DNA of 64,000 bases, from the NCBI GenBank assembly GCA_934462715.1, contig CAKSIJ010000009.1, positions 1 through 64,000 on the forward strand. Reading direction: 5' to 3'. Both the position numbers and the translations under genes were made by a program. Shown piece by piece: positions 17,481-26,593 of this stretch (within the stretch, counting starts at the first letter, position 1; the number at the start of each line of letters is the position of its first letter). Origin of the DNA: an uncultured Clostridia bacterium (lineage in GTDB: Bacteria > Bacillota > Clostridia > UBA1381). The notes under the pieces are model-generated. The model worked only from the letters and a program-made list of their open reading frames with translations. It searched no databases and had not been told where the DNA came from.

Positions 17481-18527
17481 TTAGCTTTGATTTTCAGAAT
17501 TGTTTTTATCCAAGAGTTTTTTTCTGAGCTGTCCGCAGGAAGCGCTTATATCGCTCCCAAGCTCACGGCGTATTGTGGCATTCATTCCGAGCCTGTTAAG
17601 CTCCTCGCAAAAACGTCTGATGTCGGCGGCAGTTCCTTTATGAAAGCTTCTTTCCTCAACGTGATTTACCGGAATCAGATTGATATGGCAAAGCATACCC
17701 GACAGCAGTCTGTGAAGCTCATGCGCGTTTTCAATACTGTCATTAACTCCGGCGATCAGCGAGTATTCAAAGCTGATTCTCCTTGTGGTTGTTTCTATAT
17801 ATTTCCGACAAGCATCTATAAGCTCCTCAATCGGGTACTTACGGTTTACCGGCATAATTTTATTTCTGATTTCATTGTTCGGCGCATGAAGCGATACCGA
17901 AAGTGTTATCGGAAGATTTTCCTCTGCCAGACGGTATATTTTATCGACAAGACCGCAGGTTGAAAGCGATATATGCCGATAGCCTATATTCAAGCCGTCC
18001 TCATGATTTACATTATGAAGAAATTTTATAACGTTATCGAAATTATCGAGCGGCTCGCCTATTCCCATCATTACTATATTACTTATTCTTTCTCCGATGT
18101 CCTTTTGCGCATAGAGAACCTGGTTGAGTATTTCTCCTGCGGTTAGGCTTCTGTAAAGACCGCCGATCGTTGATGCGCAAAATCCGCAGCCCATACGGCA
18201 GCCGACCTGTGAGGAAATGCAGACCGAAAGTCCGTGCTTATACCTCATAACAACCGTTTCGATACAGTTTCCGTCATCAAGCTCAAAGAGGTACTTTACC
18301 GTACCGTCAAGCCTTGAAACATACTTTTCCTTTACGGAAAGCTTTGATATATAATATTTTTCTTTAAGCTTTTCGCGAAAGCTTTTCGGAAGATTTGTCA
18401 TTTCTTCAAAGCTCTCCGCTCCTTGCATAACCCATGAATACAGCTGCTTTGTTCTGAAACGGGGTTCGCCCATATCATGAAGCATTTCTTCGATTTCGCC
18501 GTATTCCATACTTCTTAAATCTGTCAT
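17481..18527 (-). CDS. rlmN: Dual-specificity 23S rRNA/tRNA adenine-C2 methyltransferase
   Basis: RlmN is a radical SAM enzyme that methylates A2503 of 23S rRNA and A37 of some tRNAs. The 348 residues include the N-terminal RNA-binding region (FRTKQLYSWVMQGAESFEEMTNLPK), the cluster motif Cys110-x3-Cys114-x2-Cys117 (CRMGCGFCAS), GIGEPLDN, and the C-terminal resolving Cys in SDISASCGQLR. The start overlaps the rsmB stop by one base, marking a coupled operon. Confidence 0.95.
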   Translation of the reverse strand: MTDLRSMEYGEIEEMLHDMGEPRFRTKQLYSWVMQGAESFEEMTNLPKSFREKLKEKYYISKLSVKEKYVSRLDGTVKYLFELDDGNCIETVVMRYKHGLSVCISSQVGCRMGCGFCASTIGGLYRSLTAGEILNQVLYAQKDIGERISNIVMMGIGEPLDNFDNVIKFLHNVNHEDGLNIGYRHISLSTCGLVDKIYRLAEENLPITLSVSLHAPNNEIRNKIMPVNRKYPIEELIDACRKYIETTTRRISFEYSLIAGVNDSIENAHELHRLLSGMLCHINLIPVNHVEERSFHKGTAADIRRFCEELNRLGMNATIRRELGSDISASCGQLRKKLLDKNNSENQS

Positions 18528-19840
18528 TATTTACACCTTTTTATTTTAGCGATAAAAAATCCGTCTGTTCCGTCTATATTCGGATAGAGGGTTAAGTAAC
18601 CGTCATGCGTGGTTGATTTTCTCAGATCTTCGGGAAGATATTCGGAAATGTTTACCGGCATAAAATTATTATTGCCGCATAAAAGCTTTCTAAACCGTAT
18701 TTCGTTTTCCTCCGGGTTTATTGTACAGGTTGAAAAAACAACCTCTCCGCCGATTTTAACATATTTTAAAGCATTTGTCAAAATTTTTTCCGAAAGCCCG
18801 ATTAATTCGTCCGTATTGACATTCTTCCATTTTATGTCGGGTTTGCGTCTTATTATGCCCCAGCCGCTGCACGGAACATCTGCGAGTACCTTGTCAAAGC
18901 GTGAATCGAGTGACGGCTTATATACCGAGCTGTCCATGCATACCGTATTTATTATGTCGATTCCCAGGCGTTCGGCATTTTTTTCTATAAGCTCGGTTTT
19001 GTGCTCATGGCAGTCGCAGGCAAGTATGCTTCCTTTGTTTTGCATGAGCTCCGCCAGGTGAGTTGTTTTTCCGCCCGGTGCAGCACACAAGTCAATAACG
19101 CTTTCGCCCGGCTGAGGATTTAAAACGGCGGACGCAAGCATCGCCGAAATATCCTGAACCGTTACAAGACCGCTCTTATATATATTGCTCGAGCCTACGT
19201 CAAGCCCCGAAGCCGTAACTGCATTTTCGTAATACAAAGCAGGCTTCAGAAGCGGATTTTTTTCCGTAAGCTCTTTTCGGGAGGTTTTTAAGGTGTTAAC
19301 TCTCAGCGTAAGCTTCGGGTCCTCGTTCATAGACTGCATTAATTCGTAAGTAAATTCATCGCCGAAATCGTCAAACCATTTTTTTACAAGCTCTTCGGGA
19401 TATGAATATTCATAAACCGCGTGCGATATTACCTCCTCCGGATATTTTACCCCGTTTCTGATTACGGAATGTAAAAGACCGTTAACAAATCCGGCACTTG
19501 ATTGGTGTCCGTATCTCCGGGCAAGCTTTACGCTCTCGTTAACCGCTGCCGACTGCGGTATCTTATCGGTATAAATCAGCTGATATATACCGAGCTTTAA
19601 TATAAGCATTATATATTTTGAGATTTTTTTTATTTTTATCTTTGAATACTGCTCTATAATGTATTCAAGCGTATTCCGTCTTGAAACGCAGCCGTATACA
19701 AGCCTTGTCACAAGTCCCTTATCCTTTGCCGAAAGCTCTTTGTTTTTTGCAAGAGCCTCCTTTAAGGCAAGATTTACATATGCGCCGTTGTATTCCGTTT
19801 CGTACAGAACTCCGAGCGCAATCTCACGAGAATTTATCAT
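18527..19840 (-). CDS. rsmB: 16S rRNA m5C967 methyltransferase
   Basis: RsmB (Sun) methylates C967 in 16S rRNA. The 437-residue protein has the NusB-like RNA-binding domain at the N-terminus (REIALGVLYETEYNGAYVNLAL) and the SAM-dependent methyltransferase domain with DLCAAPGGKTTHLAE and the two catalytic cysteines in ADVPCSGWG and FSTCTINPEENE. AAAGGA precedes the start. A consensus-like promoter 55-85 bases upstream makes it the first gene of the rsmB-rlmN-stp-prkC operon. Confidence 0.95.
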   Translation of the reverse strand: MINSREIALGVLYETEYNGAYVNLALKEALAKNKELSAKDKGLVTRLVYGCVSRRNTLEYIIEQYSKIKIKKISKYIMLILKLGIYQLIYTDKIPQSAAVNESVKLARRYGHQSSAGFVNGLLHSVIRNGVKYPEEVISHAVYEYSYPEELVKKWFDDFGDEFTYELMQSMNEDPKLTLRVNTLKTSRKELTEKNPLLKPALYYENAVTASGLDVGSSNIYKSGLVTVQDISAMLASAVLNPQPGESVIDLCAAPGGKTTHLAELMQNKGSILACDCHEHKTELIEKNAERLGIDIINTVCMDSSVYKPSLDSRFDKVLADVPCSGWGIIRRKPDIKWKNVNTDELIGLSEKILTNALKYVKIGGEVVFSTCTINPEENEIRFRKLLCGNNNFMPVNISEYLPEDLRKSTTHDGYLTLYPNIDGTDGFFIAKIKRCK

Positions 19841-19896
19841 TATCTGTTTCCTTTTTCATGCCTAAGCCGCATGGTTATATTTATTTCATTAAATAA

Positions 19897-19925
19897 AATA
19901 TAGCATAAATTACCTCTGTTGTCAA
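19897..19925 (-). promoter_or_regulatory. Promoter of the rsmB operon
   Basis: Minus strand: TTGACA (19920-19925), 17 bases, TATATT (19897-19902). Confidence 0.75.
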
Positions 19926-20117
19926 TAGTGTAGCTTGTTTTATAGCTCAAAAATCAGCGATTATGGCAATTTGCCGATAAACTGCGCTCTGACCGCATAC
20001 TTTTGCTTATTTATACCCCCATATGCAATCTGCATAATTCAACTGCGGATTTTTTGTAAAAAAGCACATTATTTTTTTTTCGGCAGTTTTTTTAACCGTC
20101 ACGAATAAAAATTACTA
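19926..20117. other. Gap between divergent rsmB and ydjG-like promoters
   Basis: AT-rich, with several A/T homopolymers. I see no ORF, hairpin or repeat I would defend. Confidence 0.5.
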
Positions 20118-20146
20118 TTGCTTTTCTGATAAATTTAGTATATAAT
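20118..20146 (+). promoter_or_regulatory. Promoter of the ydjGHI-like operon
   Basis: TTGCTT (20118-20123), 17 bases, TATAAT (20141-20146). In B. subtilis the related operon is driven by SigW; here a sigma-A-type promoter is what I see. Confidence 0.6.
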
Positions 20147-20211
20147 TATCATATAAATTTAATCCTTGCATAATAATTAAAGCTTGCACATAAATGAAAG
20201 GATGTGTTTTA

Positions 20212-21300
20212 ATGAATACAATCAACAGCTACAAATGTCCATGCTGTGACGCTTCGCTGAGATTTGACGAAAAAACTCAGCAGCTTCACTGCGATTCGTG
20301 CGGAAACGATTTTTCGACGGAAACCATGCGGCAGCTGAGCGAAGCGGAGTTACAGACTCAGGAGGCTTCAAAATTTGACTGGAATCATTATGAGGAAAGA
20401 AGCTTCGGCAGCAGTGACGGAATCAATTTGTCGGCATACACCTGTCCGTCATGCGGAGCGGAAATCACGGGAGACGATACGCTCGGTTCAACCGTTTGCC
20501 CGTATTGCGGAAATGCCACGATAGTTCCGGGTCAGTTTGACGGCGCATTAAAGCCCGACTACATAATACCGTTTAAGGTTGATAAAAAGAAAGCAATGTC
20601 AGCATTTGAAGAGGACTATAAAAAGGCTCCGTTTTTACCCGATACATTTAAAAACAAAAAGAAAATCGAAGAAATGGCAGGCGTTTATGTTCCTTTCTGG
20701 ATGTTTGACTGCGACTGCAATGCAAATATAAGCTACACAGCCGAGCAAGTAACAACATGGAGCGATGACAAATACGATTATACAAAAACCGATCATTACA
20801 AGCTGATAAGAAGCGGAAGCATCGGCTTTGCGAATATACCGGTCGACGGCTCGAAAAAGGTTGACAATACATATACCGAAGCACTTGAACCGTTCAATTA
20901 CAATGACGCAGTTGAATTTAACACGGCATATCTTTCGGGATTCCTTGCCGATAAATATGATGATTCCGCCGATGATTGCATAGAGCGTGCAAACGAGAGA
21001 GTAAAAAATTCGACCGAGAAGGCATTTTCGGAAACAACAGGCAATTTTTCGGCTGTCGTTCCCGAACATTCAAATATAAGCTTCTCCGGCGGAAAAATAA
21101 GATATGCTCTGCTGCCGGTATGGCTGCTTAACATTAAATACAACGGTGAAAACTTTAAATATGCAATTAACGGTCAGACCGGAAAGGTTGTCGGCAAATA
21201 TCCGGTTGATAAATCAAAAAAATGGAAATTCTTTGCGAAGGTTGCCGGAATTTCTTTTGTAATTACGGCCGCAATAGTGTGGTTTTTATTCAGCAATTAA
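20212..21300 (+). CDS. Zinc-ribbon membrane protein, YdjG-like
   Basis: This 362-residue protein has two N-terminal zinc ribbons: CPCCDASLRF...LHCDSCG and CPSCGAEITGDDTLGSTVCPYCG. A middle beta-rich domain follows (YIIPFKVDKKKAMSAF, YVPFWMFDC), with a single C-terminal membrane helix (FFAKVAGISFVITAAIVWFLF). The layout and order match B. subtilis YdjG, first of the ydjGHI genes next to the phage-shock protein gene. Function is not established; a membrane-stress role is inferred. I chose ATG 20212, preceded by AAAGGATG, over ATG 20194. Overlapping control with the next two genes is likely: only 11 bases separate it from the TPM gene. Confidence 0.75.
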   Translation: MNTINSYKCPCCDASLRFDEKTQQLHCDSCGNDFSTETMRQLSEAELQTQEASKFDWNHYEERSFGSSDGINLSAYTCPSCGAEITGDDTLGSTVCPYCGNATIVPGQFDGALKPDYIIPFKVDKKKAMSAFEEDYKKAPFLPDTFKNKKKIEEMAGVYVPFWMFDCDCNANISYTAEQVTTWSDDKYDYTKTDHYKLIRSGSIGFANIPVDGSKKVDNTYTEALEPFNYNDAVEFNTAYLSGFLADKYDDSADDCIERANERVKNSTEKAFSETTGNFSAVVPEHSNISFSGGKIRYALLPVWLLNIKYNGENFKYAINGQTGKVVGKYPVDKSKKWKFFAKVAGISFVITAAIVWFLFSN

Positions 21301-21311
21301 AAGGAGTGATG

Positions 21312-22148
21312 ATGATGAAAAGAATATTTGCGGCACTGACGCTGATTTTGTGCATATCAATGCCCTTTGCGGTGTTTGCGGATTTTCAAAATCCGTCCGT
21401 TTCTGACGGAGCCGGTTTTTTGACCGAAGAAGAAGTAACGCTTCTGACGGAAACTCTCGATAATATAAGATCGGCATATGAATTTGACGTATCGGTTGTA
21501 ACTGAGTCGGTAATGTCCGGCTCGGACGCGGAAAGCACAGCCGATGACATATTTGATTATAAGGGCTACGGAGCCGGCGAAGGCAAGGACGGTATAATGT
21601 TTTACGTATCGGAGGAGCCGAGAAAATATCAGCTTTCCACCCACGGCAGCGGAATTGATTGCTTTACGGACAGTAAGCTGATAAGCATTGAGGACGCATT
21701 TCTGCCGTATTTGAAAGATAACGATTACTACAACGCTTTCAACGAATTTGCTTTAAAATGCGATGAGATTCTTTATGAGTTCCATAACTATGTCCCGGGT
21801 GACGGTGATTCGTACGGTTACGGAAGCGACGGCTACGAATCCTACGGAGCAATAGATGACGCCGGAGCGATTCCTCCGCTTGCGATAGCGATTGTCATAC
21901 TTCTGCCGCTTTTGATTGCTTTTATTGCAACGCAGATCAAGCTTGCAAAAATGAATACGGCGGTAAGTAACAAATATGCGGCGGATTATATGAGGCCGGG
22001 CAGTATGAATTTAACCGATTCAAGCGACATATTCCTGTACAGCACGGTGTCGCAAACCTTGAAGCCGCAGCCGGAGGATCACGATTCTTCAAGCGTTCAC
22101 ACATCATCGTCGGGAGAATCTCACGGCGGACGGGGCGGCAGTTATTAA
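21312..22148 (+). CDS. TPM-domain membrane protein, YdjH-like
   Basis: The 278-residue protein has a signal peptide (MKRIFAALTLILCISMPFAVFA), an extracytoplasmic TPM domain (VSDGAGFLTEEEVTLLTETL, GKDGIMFYVSEEPRKYQLSTHG), a membrane helix (IPPLAIAIVILLPLLIAFIATQI) and a Ser/Gly-rich tail ending HGGRGGSY, typical of the family. TPM domains occur in photosystem assembly factor TLP18.3 and in bacterial membrane proteins of unknown role. Three ATG codons stand in tandem at 21309, 21312 and 21315 after AAGGAG, so the start is uncertain by one codon. It is the middle gene of the ydjGHI-like operon. Confidence 0.78.
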   Translation: MMKRIFAALTLILCISMPFAVFADFQNPSVSDGAGFLTEEEVTLLTETLDNIRSAYEFDVSVVTESVMSGSDAESTADDIFDYKGYGAGEGKDGIMFYVSEEPRKYQLSTHGSGIDCFTDSKLISIEDAFLPYLKDNDYYNAFNEFALKCDEILYEFHNYVPGDGDSYGYGSDGYESYGAIDDAGAIPPLAIAIVILLPLLIAFIATQIKLAKMNTAVSNKYAADYMRPGSMNLTDSSDIFLYSTVSQTLKPQPEDHDSSSVHTSSSGESHGGRGGSY

Positions 22149-22212
22149 AGCTTACAATATATTATAGAATTTAAAATTACATAAATTTACCCGAAAGAAA
22201 GGATTGAATGAA

Positions 22213-23529
22213 ATGGGTTTATTAAAAGCAGGTATAGGTGCAATGAGCGGTGTATTGGCTGACCAGTGGAGAGAGTTCTTCTACTGTGAAAGTCTTGAAG
22301 CCGATGTGCTTGTTGCAAAGGGAGAAAAAAGAACAGGCGGAAGAAGCTCAAACAAAAAGGGTGACGATAACATCATATCGAACGGCTCGATTATTGCAAT
22401 CAACGAGGGTCAGTGTATGATGATTGTGGAATCCGGAAAGGTTGTTGACATATGCGCAGAACCGGGAGAGTTTGTTTATGACAGCTCAACCGAACCGAGT
22501 ATTTTCTACGGCAATCTCGGAGAAAACATAAAAAAATCATTTGAACAGATAGGCAAGCGTTTTACTTTCGGCGGAGATACCGGAAAGGATCAGAGAGTTT
22601 ATTACTTTAACACAAAGGAAATTCTCGGCAATAAATTCGGTACAGCCACTCCGATTGCTTTCAGAGTAATCGTTGACGAGGCTATGGGCTTTAAGCTTTC
22701 GGTAGACTTGAGATGTAACGGCGTTTATTCTTATAAAATCACCGATCCGCTTTTGTTCTATAAAAACGTATGCGGAAACGTTGAATACATATACGAGCGT
22801 AATCAGATAGACGATATGTTAAAGGGAGAGCTTTTAAACGCATTACAGCCGGCGCTTGCACAGATTTCGGCAATGAAAATCACATATTCGGAAATCCCTG
22901 CGCATACAATAGAAATTTCAAAGGCTTTGAAAGAGGTTCTTGCTTCGGAATGGAAGGATACAAGAGGTATTGAAATCTGTTCAATCAGCTTTAATTCGGT
23001 AAGCGTCCCCGAGGATCAGCGCAAAAAGATTACCGAGTGGGAGGAAATTGCAATGTCCACAAATTCCGCTGTTGCTGCCGCACGTTTTGTCGGCGGTCAG
23101 ACAGACGCAATGAGAACCGCTGCCGCAAACGAGGGCGGTATGGGCGCAATGGGCGGACTTTTCGGAATGGGAATGGCTCAGAATGTCGGCGGAAATACCG
23201 CCTCCGATCTGTTCGCAATGGGACAGCAAAGACCGGCTCAGCAGCAGCCTGCGGCTCAGGGTTGGACCTGTTCCTGCGGAAAAAGCGGAAACACAGGTAA
23301 ATTCTGTTCGGACTGCGGCGCACCAAAGCCTGCCGAAAGCGAGGGATGGAGCTGTTCATGCGGTGCGGTAAACAAAGGAAAGTTCTGCTCCGAATGTGGA
23401 AAACCAAAGCCTGCCGGCGCACCTCTGTACAGATGCGATAAGTGCGGCTGGACTCCCGAGGATCCGGCTCACCCACCGAAGTTTTGCCCCGAATGTGGTG
23501 ATATATTTGATGATAATGACAGAGCATAA
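22213..23529 (+). CDS. SPFH-domain protein with C-terminal zinc ribbons, YdjI-like
   Basis: The 438 residues begin with an SPFH/virion-core-like domain (about residues 1-300: QWREFFYCESLEADVLVAKGEKR, IDDMLKGELLNALQPALAQIS). A Gly/Met/Ala-rich linker follows, then three zinc ribbons (CSCGKSG...CSDCG, CSCGAVNKGKFCSECG, CDKCGW...CPECG). B. subtilis YdjI is the shorter relative; in that species the protein recruits or anchors PspA at the membrane. No membrane helix is seen here. I chose ATG 22213, nine bases after AAAGGA. It is the last gene of the operon, followed at once by a terminator. No pspA is in the window. Confidence 0.78.
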   Translation: MGLLKAGIGAMSGVLADQWREFFYCESLEADVLVAKGEKRTGGRSSNKKGDDNIISNGSIIAINEGQCMMIVESGKVVDICAEPGEFVYDSSTEPSIFYGNLGENIKKSFEQIGKRFTFGGDTGKDQRVYYFNTKEILGNKFGTATPIAFRVIVDEAMGFKLSVDLRCNGVYSYKITDPLLFYKNVCGNVEYIYERNQIDDMLKGELLNALQPALAQISAMKITYSEIPAHTIEISKALKEVLASEWKDTRGIEICSISFNSVSVPEDQRKKITEWEEIAMSTNSAVAAARFVGGQTDAMRTAAANEGGMGAMGGLFGMGMAQNVGGNTASDLFAMGQQRPAQQQPAAQGWTCSCGKSGNTGKFCSDCGAPKPAESEGWSCSCGAVNKGKFCSECGKPKPAGAPLYRCDKCGWTPEDPAHPPKFCPECGDIFDDNDRA

Positions 23530-23540
23530 TATATAAGCTT

Positions 23541-23576
23541 AAAAAATCGGAAGCCTGTTTGGACTTCCGATTTTTT
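23541..23576. terminator. Bidirectional terminator
   Basis: AAAAAATCGGAAG (23541-23553) pairs with CTTCCGATTTTTT (23564-23576). It serves the ydjI-like gene on the plus strand and the hypothetical gene on the minus strand. Confidence 0.85.
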
Positions 23577-23580
23577 GCTG

Positions 23581-24156
23581 TTAGTGTTCAATCATTACAC
23601 AATCATGCCAGCCGTTTGTTCCGTCATCGAGGTTAATCGACAGATCACCGATTATGTTTCCCTCATATCCCGGTGCAAGCACCTCCCACTTATCGGTAAC
23701 AAGGCTCAGATCGGTTGGTTCGTTCGGTTCTTCATAGTACATAATAAGCGTGTTTCCGAGCAGGCATATTATTCCGTATTTATCATATTGGCAGGTTGCC
23801 TCTCTCTGGAGCTTGTAATGATAATAAACATATTCTCCGACCCTATCATTTTTAAGACGTGCAATTTTAAAAACAAGATTTTTGTTATCAAGCTTTCTTC
23901 TCCAGTATTCCTCCGAAGCAGGGAAAGAATAATGAAAAATATCGGTCATTTCAACATATTTTTCACCGTTCGGAAAAACCGCAAAATCTCCTTTGACAAA
24001 TTTGTCCGCCAATTCAAACGGGTTTTCGTCATGCTCGGTTTCGAGATAAATGAAAACATCATTTCCGTAGCGTGCCGCCGATAAATGATAATCATTCTCA
24101 ATTAAGTTTATATTATTATTATTTGCATGAGCATAAAGCATATATCTTTTAATCAT
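23581..24156 (-). CDS. Unrecognised 191-residue protein
   Basis: I do not recognise a family. The protein is soluble, without signal peptide or membrane helix, rich in Tyr, Asp and Asn, and looks beta-rich (YGNDVFIYLETEHDENPFEL, GIICLLGNTLIMYYEEPNE), ending GWHDCVMIEH. Its start overlaps the end of the GH101-like gene by 8 bases on the same strand, so the two are translationally coupled and probably act together, perhaps in processing the same glycan. A terminator follows directly. Confidence 0.65.
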   Translation of the reverse strand: MIKRYMLYAHANNNNINLIENDYHLSAARYGNDVFIYLETEHDENPFELADKFVKGDFAVFPNGEKYVEMTDIFHYSFPASEEYWRRKLDNKNLVFKIARLKNDRVGEYVYYHYKLQREATCQYDKYGIICLLGNTLIMYYEEPNEPTDLSLVTDKWEVLAPGYEGNIIGDLSINLDDGTNGWHDCVMIEH

Positions 24157-26413
24157 TTAATATCACCTTAAATCCTGTCTTTGCATTTGTTTCGATTAGC
24201 GCTCCGTCATCGGTGAGCGTATAATTTACGGGAGCTTTCATACCGTCAAAATCCAATTCATGAATTTCTTTGATGTTCTTTTTATCAATTGTCATTTTGC
24301 CCGATTCGGTATATCCTATATACTCGTTGTCTTTGTAGCCCTTGACGAGAACGTTTCCGTCCTTTGTGAGAATTTCCTTATTATTTTCAACCGTCAGAGT
24401 ATCGTTTTTCTTATCGTATACAACAATACTGCCGTCGGAATAATAAACCTTGTAAATATCCGATTCCTTGCTGTAATCGTCTATCTGCTTATCCCAGAGC
24501 ATATTGAGCGGCAAGGCTTTCTTGAAATAAACCTCTTTATATTTTTTAACATCACCGCAAATATCCGGAACGATCGTTGCTCCGCATATCAGATTCAGGT
24601 AGTCCGAACCGCCGGAATACGGATACAAGCCGTGATAGATCATTGCCAAAAGCGGAAAGTAGCTTTCTTTGAAGAATACTTTTGCATAATTTACCCCAAG
24701 ACACCAAGCATGAGCTATAATTCCGGCAAAAGGCTGTGATACTCCCTCGCTTGTAACGTTAAAGCCGTACTTTTCAAACTCTCTGATAACCGCCTTTTTA
24801 TATTCAAGTGATTCCTGTGCGGCAGCCTTGACCTTTGGATCAAAATCGTATCTTCTGACCTCCTGGCTCATAACGTCGAGATGATACGAATCCTTGACGG
24901 GGTACATTTCAACCGTCTTTTTAACTCTTGCCGCCATTTTTCCGCTTGTAACATACTTTTTAAAGCTTGTCATACGGCTGATACCGCTTACCCATATCCA
25001 TGATTTATACATTCCTCCGTGGCAATCCGTAGACGCGATTTCGGGATCGAAATACGGAAGCTCGTCATACATATCGTCATAATTATCATGGAATGTAACG
25101 ATAGCGTTATACTTTCTTGCTTCGGTTACAAGGTGCTTTAAATCATCAAGCGTTCCGGCTTTTCTGTTAATCGTGAAAACATCGGGATAGCCCGTGTCAT
25201 GTCCCTCATGCTGCCAGCCTCTCAAAAGCATTACCTGCTTCATTCCGCCGGTCAGATTGTATATCTGCTTAACTCTTTCCAATGCTCCGTTAAAGGTGTT
25301 AACCTCGTCAAAACCGTCACATTCTATCTGGAAATAGTAGAACAGAGTTCTGTAGTAATCCATGGATTTAAGCTTTAAATCTTTCCTGAGATAATAAAGA
25401 AGCTCCGGCTGAGAGTTTGCTTTTTTGATAACAAATGCGGGATTGTTTATTACCTTTAAAGATTCAAGATCTCCGTATGCTCTCACTCTGTAGGTAAGAG
25501 TTACGCCGACGGAGGCGTACGGAACTCCGTTGACTCTGAAAATGCTGTGATGCAGCTTATCGTCAAGATAGGGCGTTTCAACAACGGTAAAGGAATCGCT
25601 GTCCTTTATAATTCCGACATTTCTCTGATAATAGGTCTGTTCATATCCGAAAGAATAGTTTTCGGTGCTGTCGATTAATCTTCCGCTTCCGAATACGGTA
25701 ATCATCTTGCTGTTTGCGGAGCTTACAAGGTTCGGGAATTTTACTTCAAGAAGCTCATATCCGTCCTTTTCGGTTATGTTTACAAGCTCTGTTTTTTCAT
25801 CAATGTCACCGACAGTCTTTTTAAGCTCAAAGCCGGCATATTCTCCGCAATATCTGCTGCCTGTGAACAGATCGGTTATAATGCTGTCATCAGCCTTTCT
25901 TCTGATGTATACCTCACCCTCGTTTCCCGAATCAAAAACAGAATTTGAACTGATTTTGTCAAACTCAAAGGTCATTTCGGTTTTGTGGCTGTTGACGAAT
26001 TTGGGCGCACAGCCACCGAATGCTACTTCAATATCGCCGACATAACATCTATGTACGTTTTTGCCCTTAAATTCAAATTCCTCAGGTACGGCTTCGGAGT
26101 TTGCCATTCCGACGTTAAGCTCGAATGTACCGCCGTACATATCGGGTCTTATTTTCCAGTGAAGTCCGCAGGTGTACACATTTCCCTTTTTCCAGTGCAT
26201 CGGCTGAGGGTACATCGGCATTACGACTCTGTAGTTTTTCTGGTTACATTCCGGATTGTTCATATGGCCGAACAGAAAGTCACAGAAAATATCAAGCTTT
26301 TCCCCGGCAGGGTGATCGCACAAAGATTCAAAGCTGCACTCAAGATAGAGCGTATCATTGGGATAAAGGCAGTGCGAGGATACCCTTACGCTTACTAATT
26401 TTATATTGCTCAT
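24149..26413 (-). CDS. Putative GH101-like glycoside hydrolase
   Basis: The 754-residue protein has a long N-terminal beta-rich region (1-350) and a barrel-like catalytic region. There, LRGWQHEGHDTGYPDVF resembles the GYGSEGHDSAHPDY block of endo-alpha-N-acetylgalactosaminidases (GH101). YHLDVMSQE and GFNVTSEGVSQPFAG then occupy the positions of the catalytic Asp and Glu of that family. A C-terminal beta domain follows. There is no signal peptide, unlike classical GH101 mucin enzymes, so it may act on an imported glycan. Alternatives are a related uncharacterised clan member (DUF5696-like). The start is preceded by GGAGGAAG. Promoter and insertion sequence lie upstream. Confidence 0.5.
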   Translation of the reverse strand: MSNIKLVSVRVSSHCLYPNDTLYLECSFESLCDHPAGEKLDIFCDFLFGHMNNPECNQKNYRVVMPMYPQPMHWKKGNVYTCGLHWKIRPDMYGGTFELNVGMANSEAVPEEFEFKGKNVHRCYVGDIEVAFGGCAPKFVNSHKTEMTFEFDKISSNSVFDSGNEGEVYIRRKADDSIITDLFTGSRYCGEYAGFELKKTVGDIDEKTELVNITEKDGYELLEVKFPNLVSSANSKMITVFGSGRLIDSTENYSFGYEQTYYQRNVGIIKDSDSFTVVETPYLDDKLHHSIFRVNGVPYASVGVTLTYRVRAYGDLESLKVINNPAFVIKKANSQPELLYYLRKDLKLKSMDYYRTLFYYFQIECDGFDEVNTFNGALERVKQIYNLTGGMKQVMLLRGWQHEGHDTGYPDVFTINRKAGTLDDLKHLVTEARKYNAIVTFHDNYDDMYDELPYFDPEIASTDCHGGMYKSWIWVSGISRMTSFKKYVTSGKMAARVKKTVEMYPVKDSYHLDVMSQEVRRYDFDPKVKAAAQESLEYKKAVIREFEKYGFNVTSEGVSQPFAGIIAHAWCLGVNYAKVFFKESYFPLLAMIYHGLYPYSGGSDYLNLICGATIVPDICGDVKKYKEVYFKKALPLNMLWDKQIDDYSKESDIYKVYYSDGSIVVYDKKNDTLTVENNKEILTKDGNVLVKGYKDNEYIGYTESGKMTIDKKNIKEIHELDFDGMKAPVNYTLTDDGALIETNAKTGFKVILND

Positions 26414-26480
26414 TTACTTCCTCCGTTTTGCTGCCGCAGCAGCATGGTTCGTATTTTTCAAATAAATAGATTGCTTATTT

Positions 26481-26509
26481 ATTATAATATACATTGTGAA
26501 AAATTGCAA
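26481..26509 (-). promoter_or_regulatory. Promoter of the GH101-like operon
   Basis: Minus strand: TTGCAA (26504-26509), 17 bases, TATAAT (26481-26486). The insertion sequence ends only 17 bases beyond the -35 element, so any operator further upstream has been displaced. Confidence 0.7.
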
Positions 26510-26547
26510 CACTTTCCAAAAAAAATTCACGGAAATTTCATAGCTTA

Positions 26548-26576
26548 TTGCAATAATGTTACAAATGTTGTAAAAT
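26548..26576 (+). promoter_or_regulatory. Transposase promoter
   Basis: TTGCAA (26548-26553), 17 bases, TAAAAT (26571-26576). The -35 element begins inside the left inverted repeat, which would let the transposase compete with RNA polymerase. Confidence 0.5.
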
Positions 26577-26593
26577 ATAATTGGTGATGAGTT

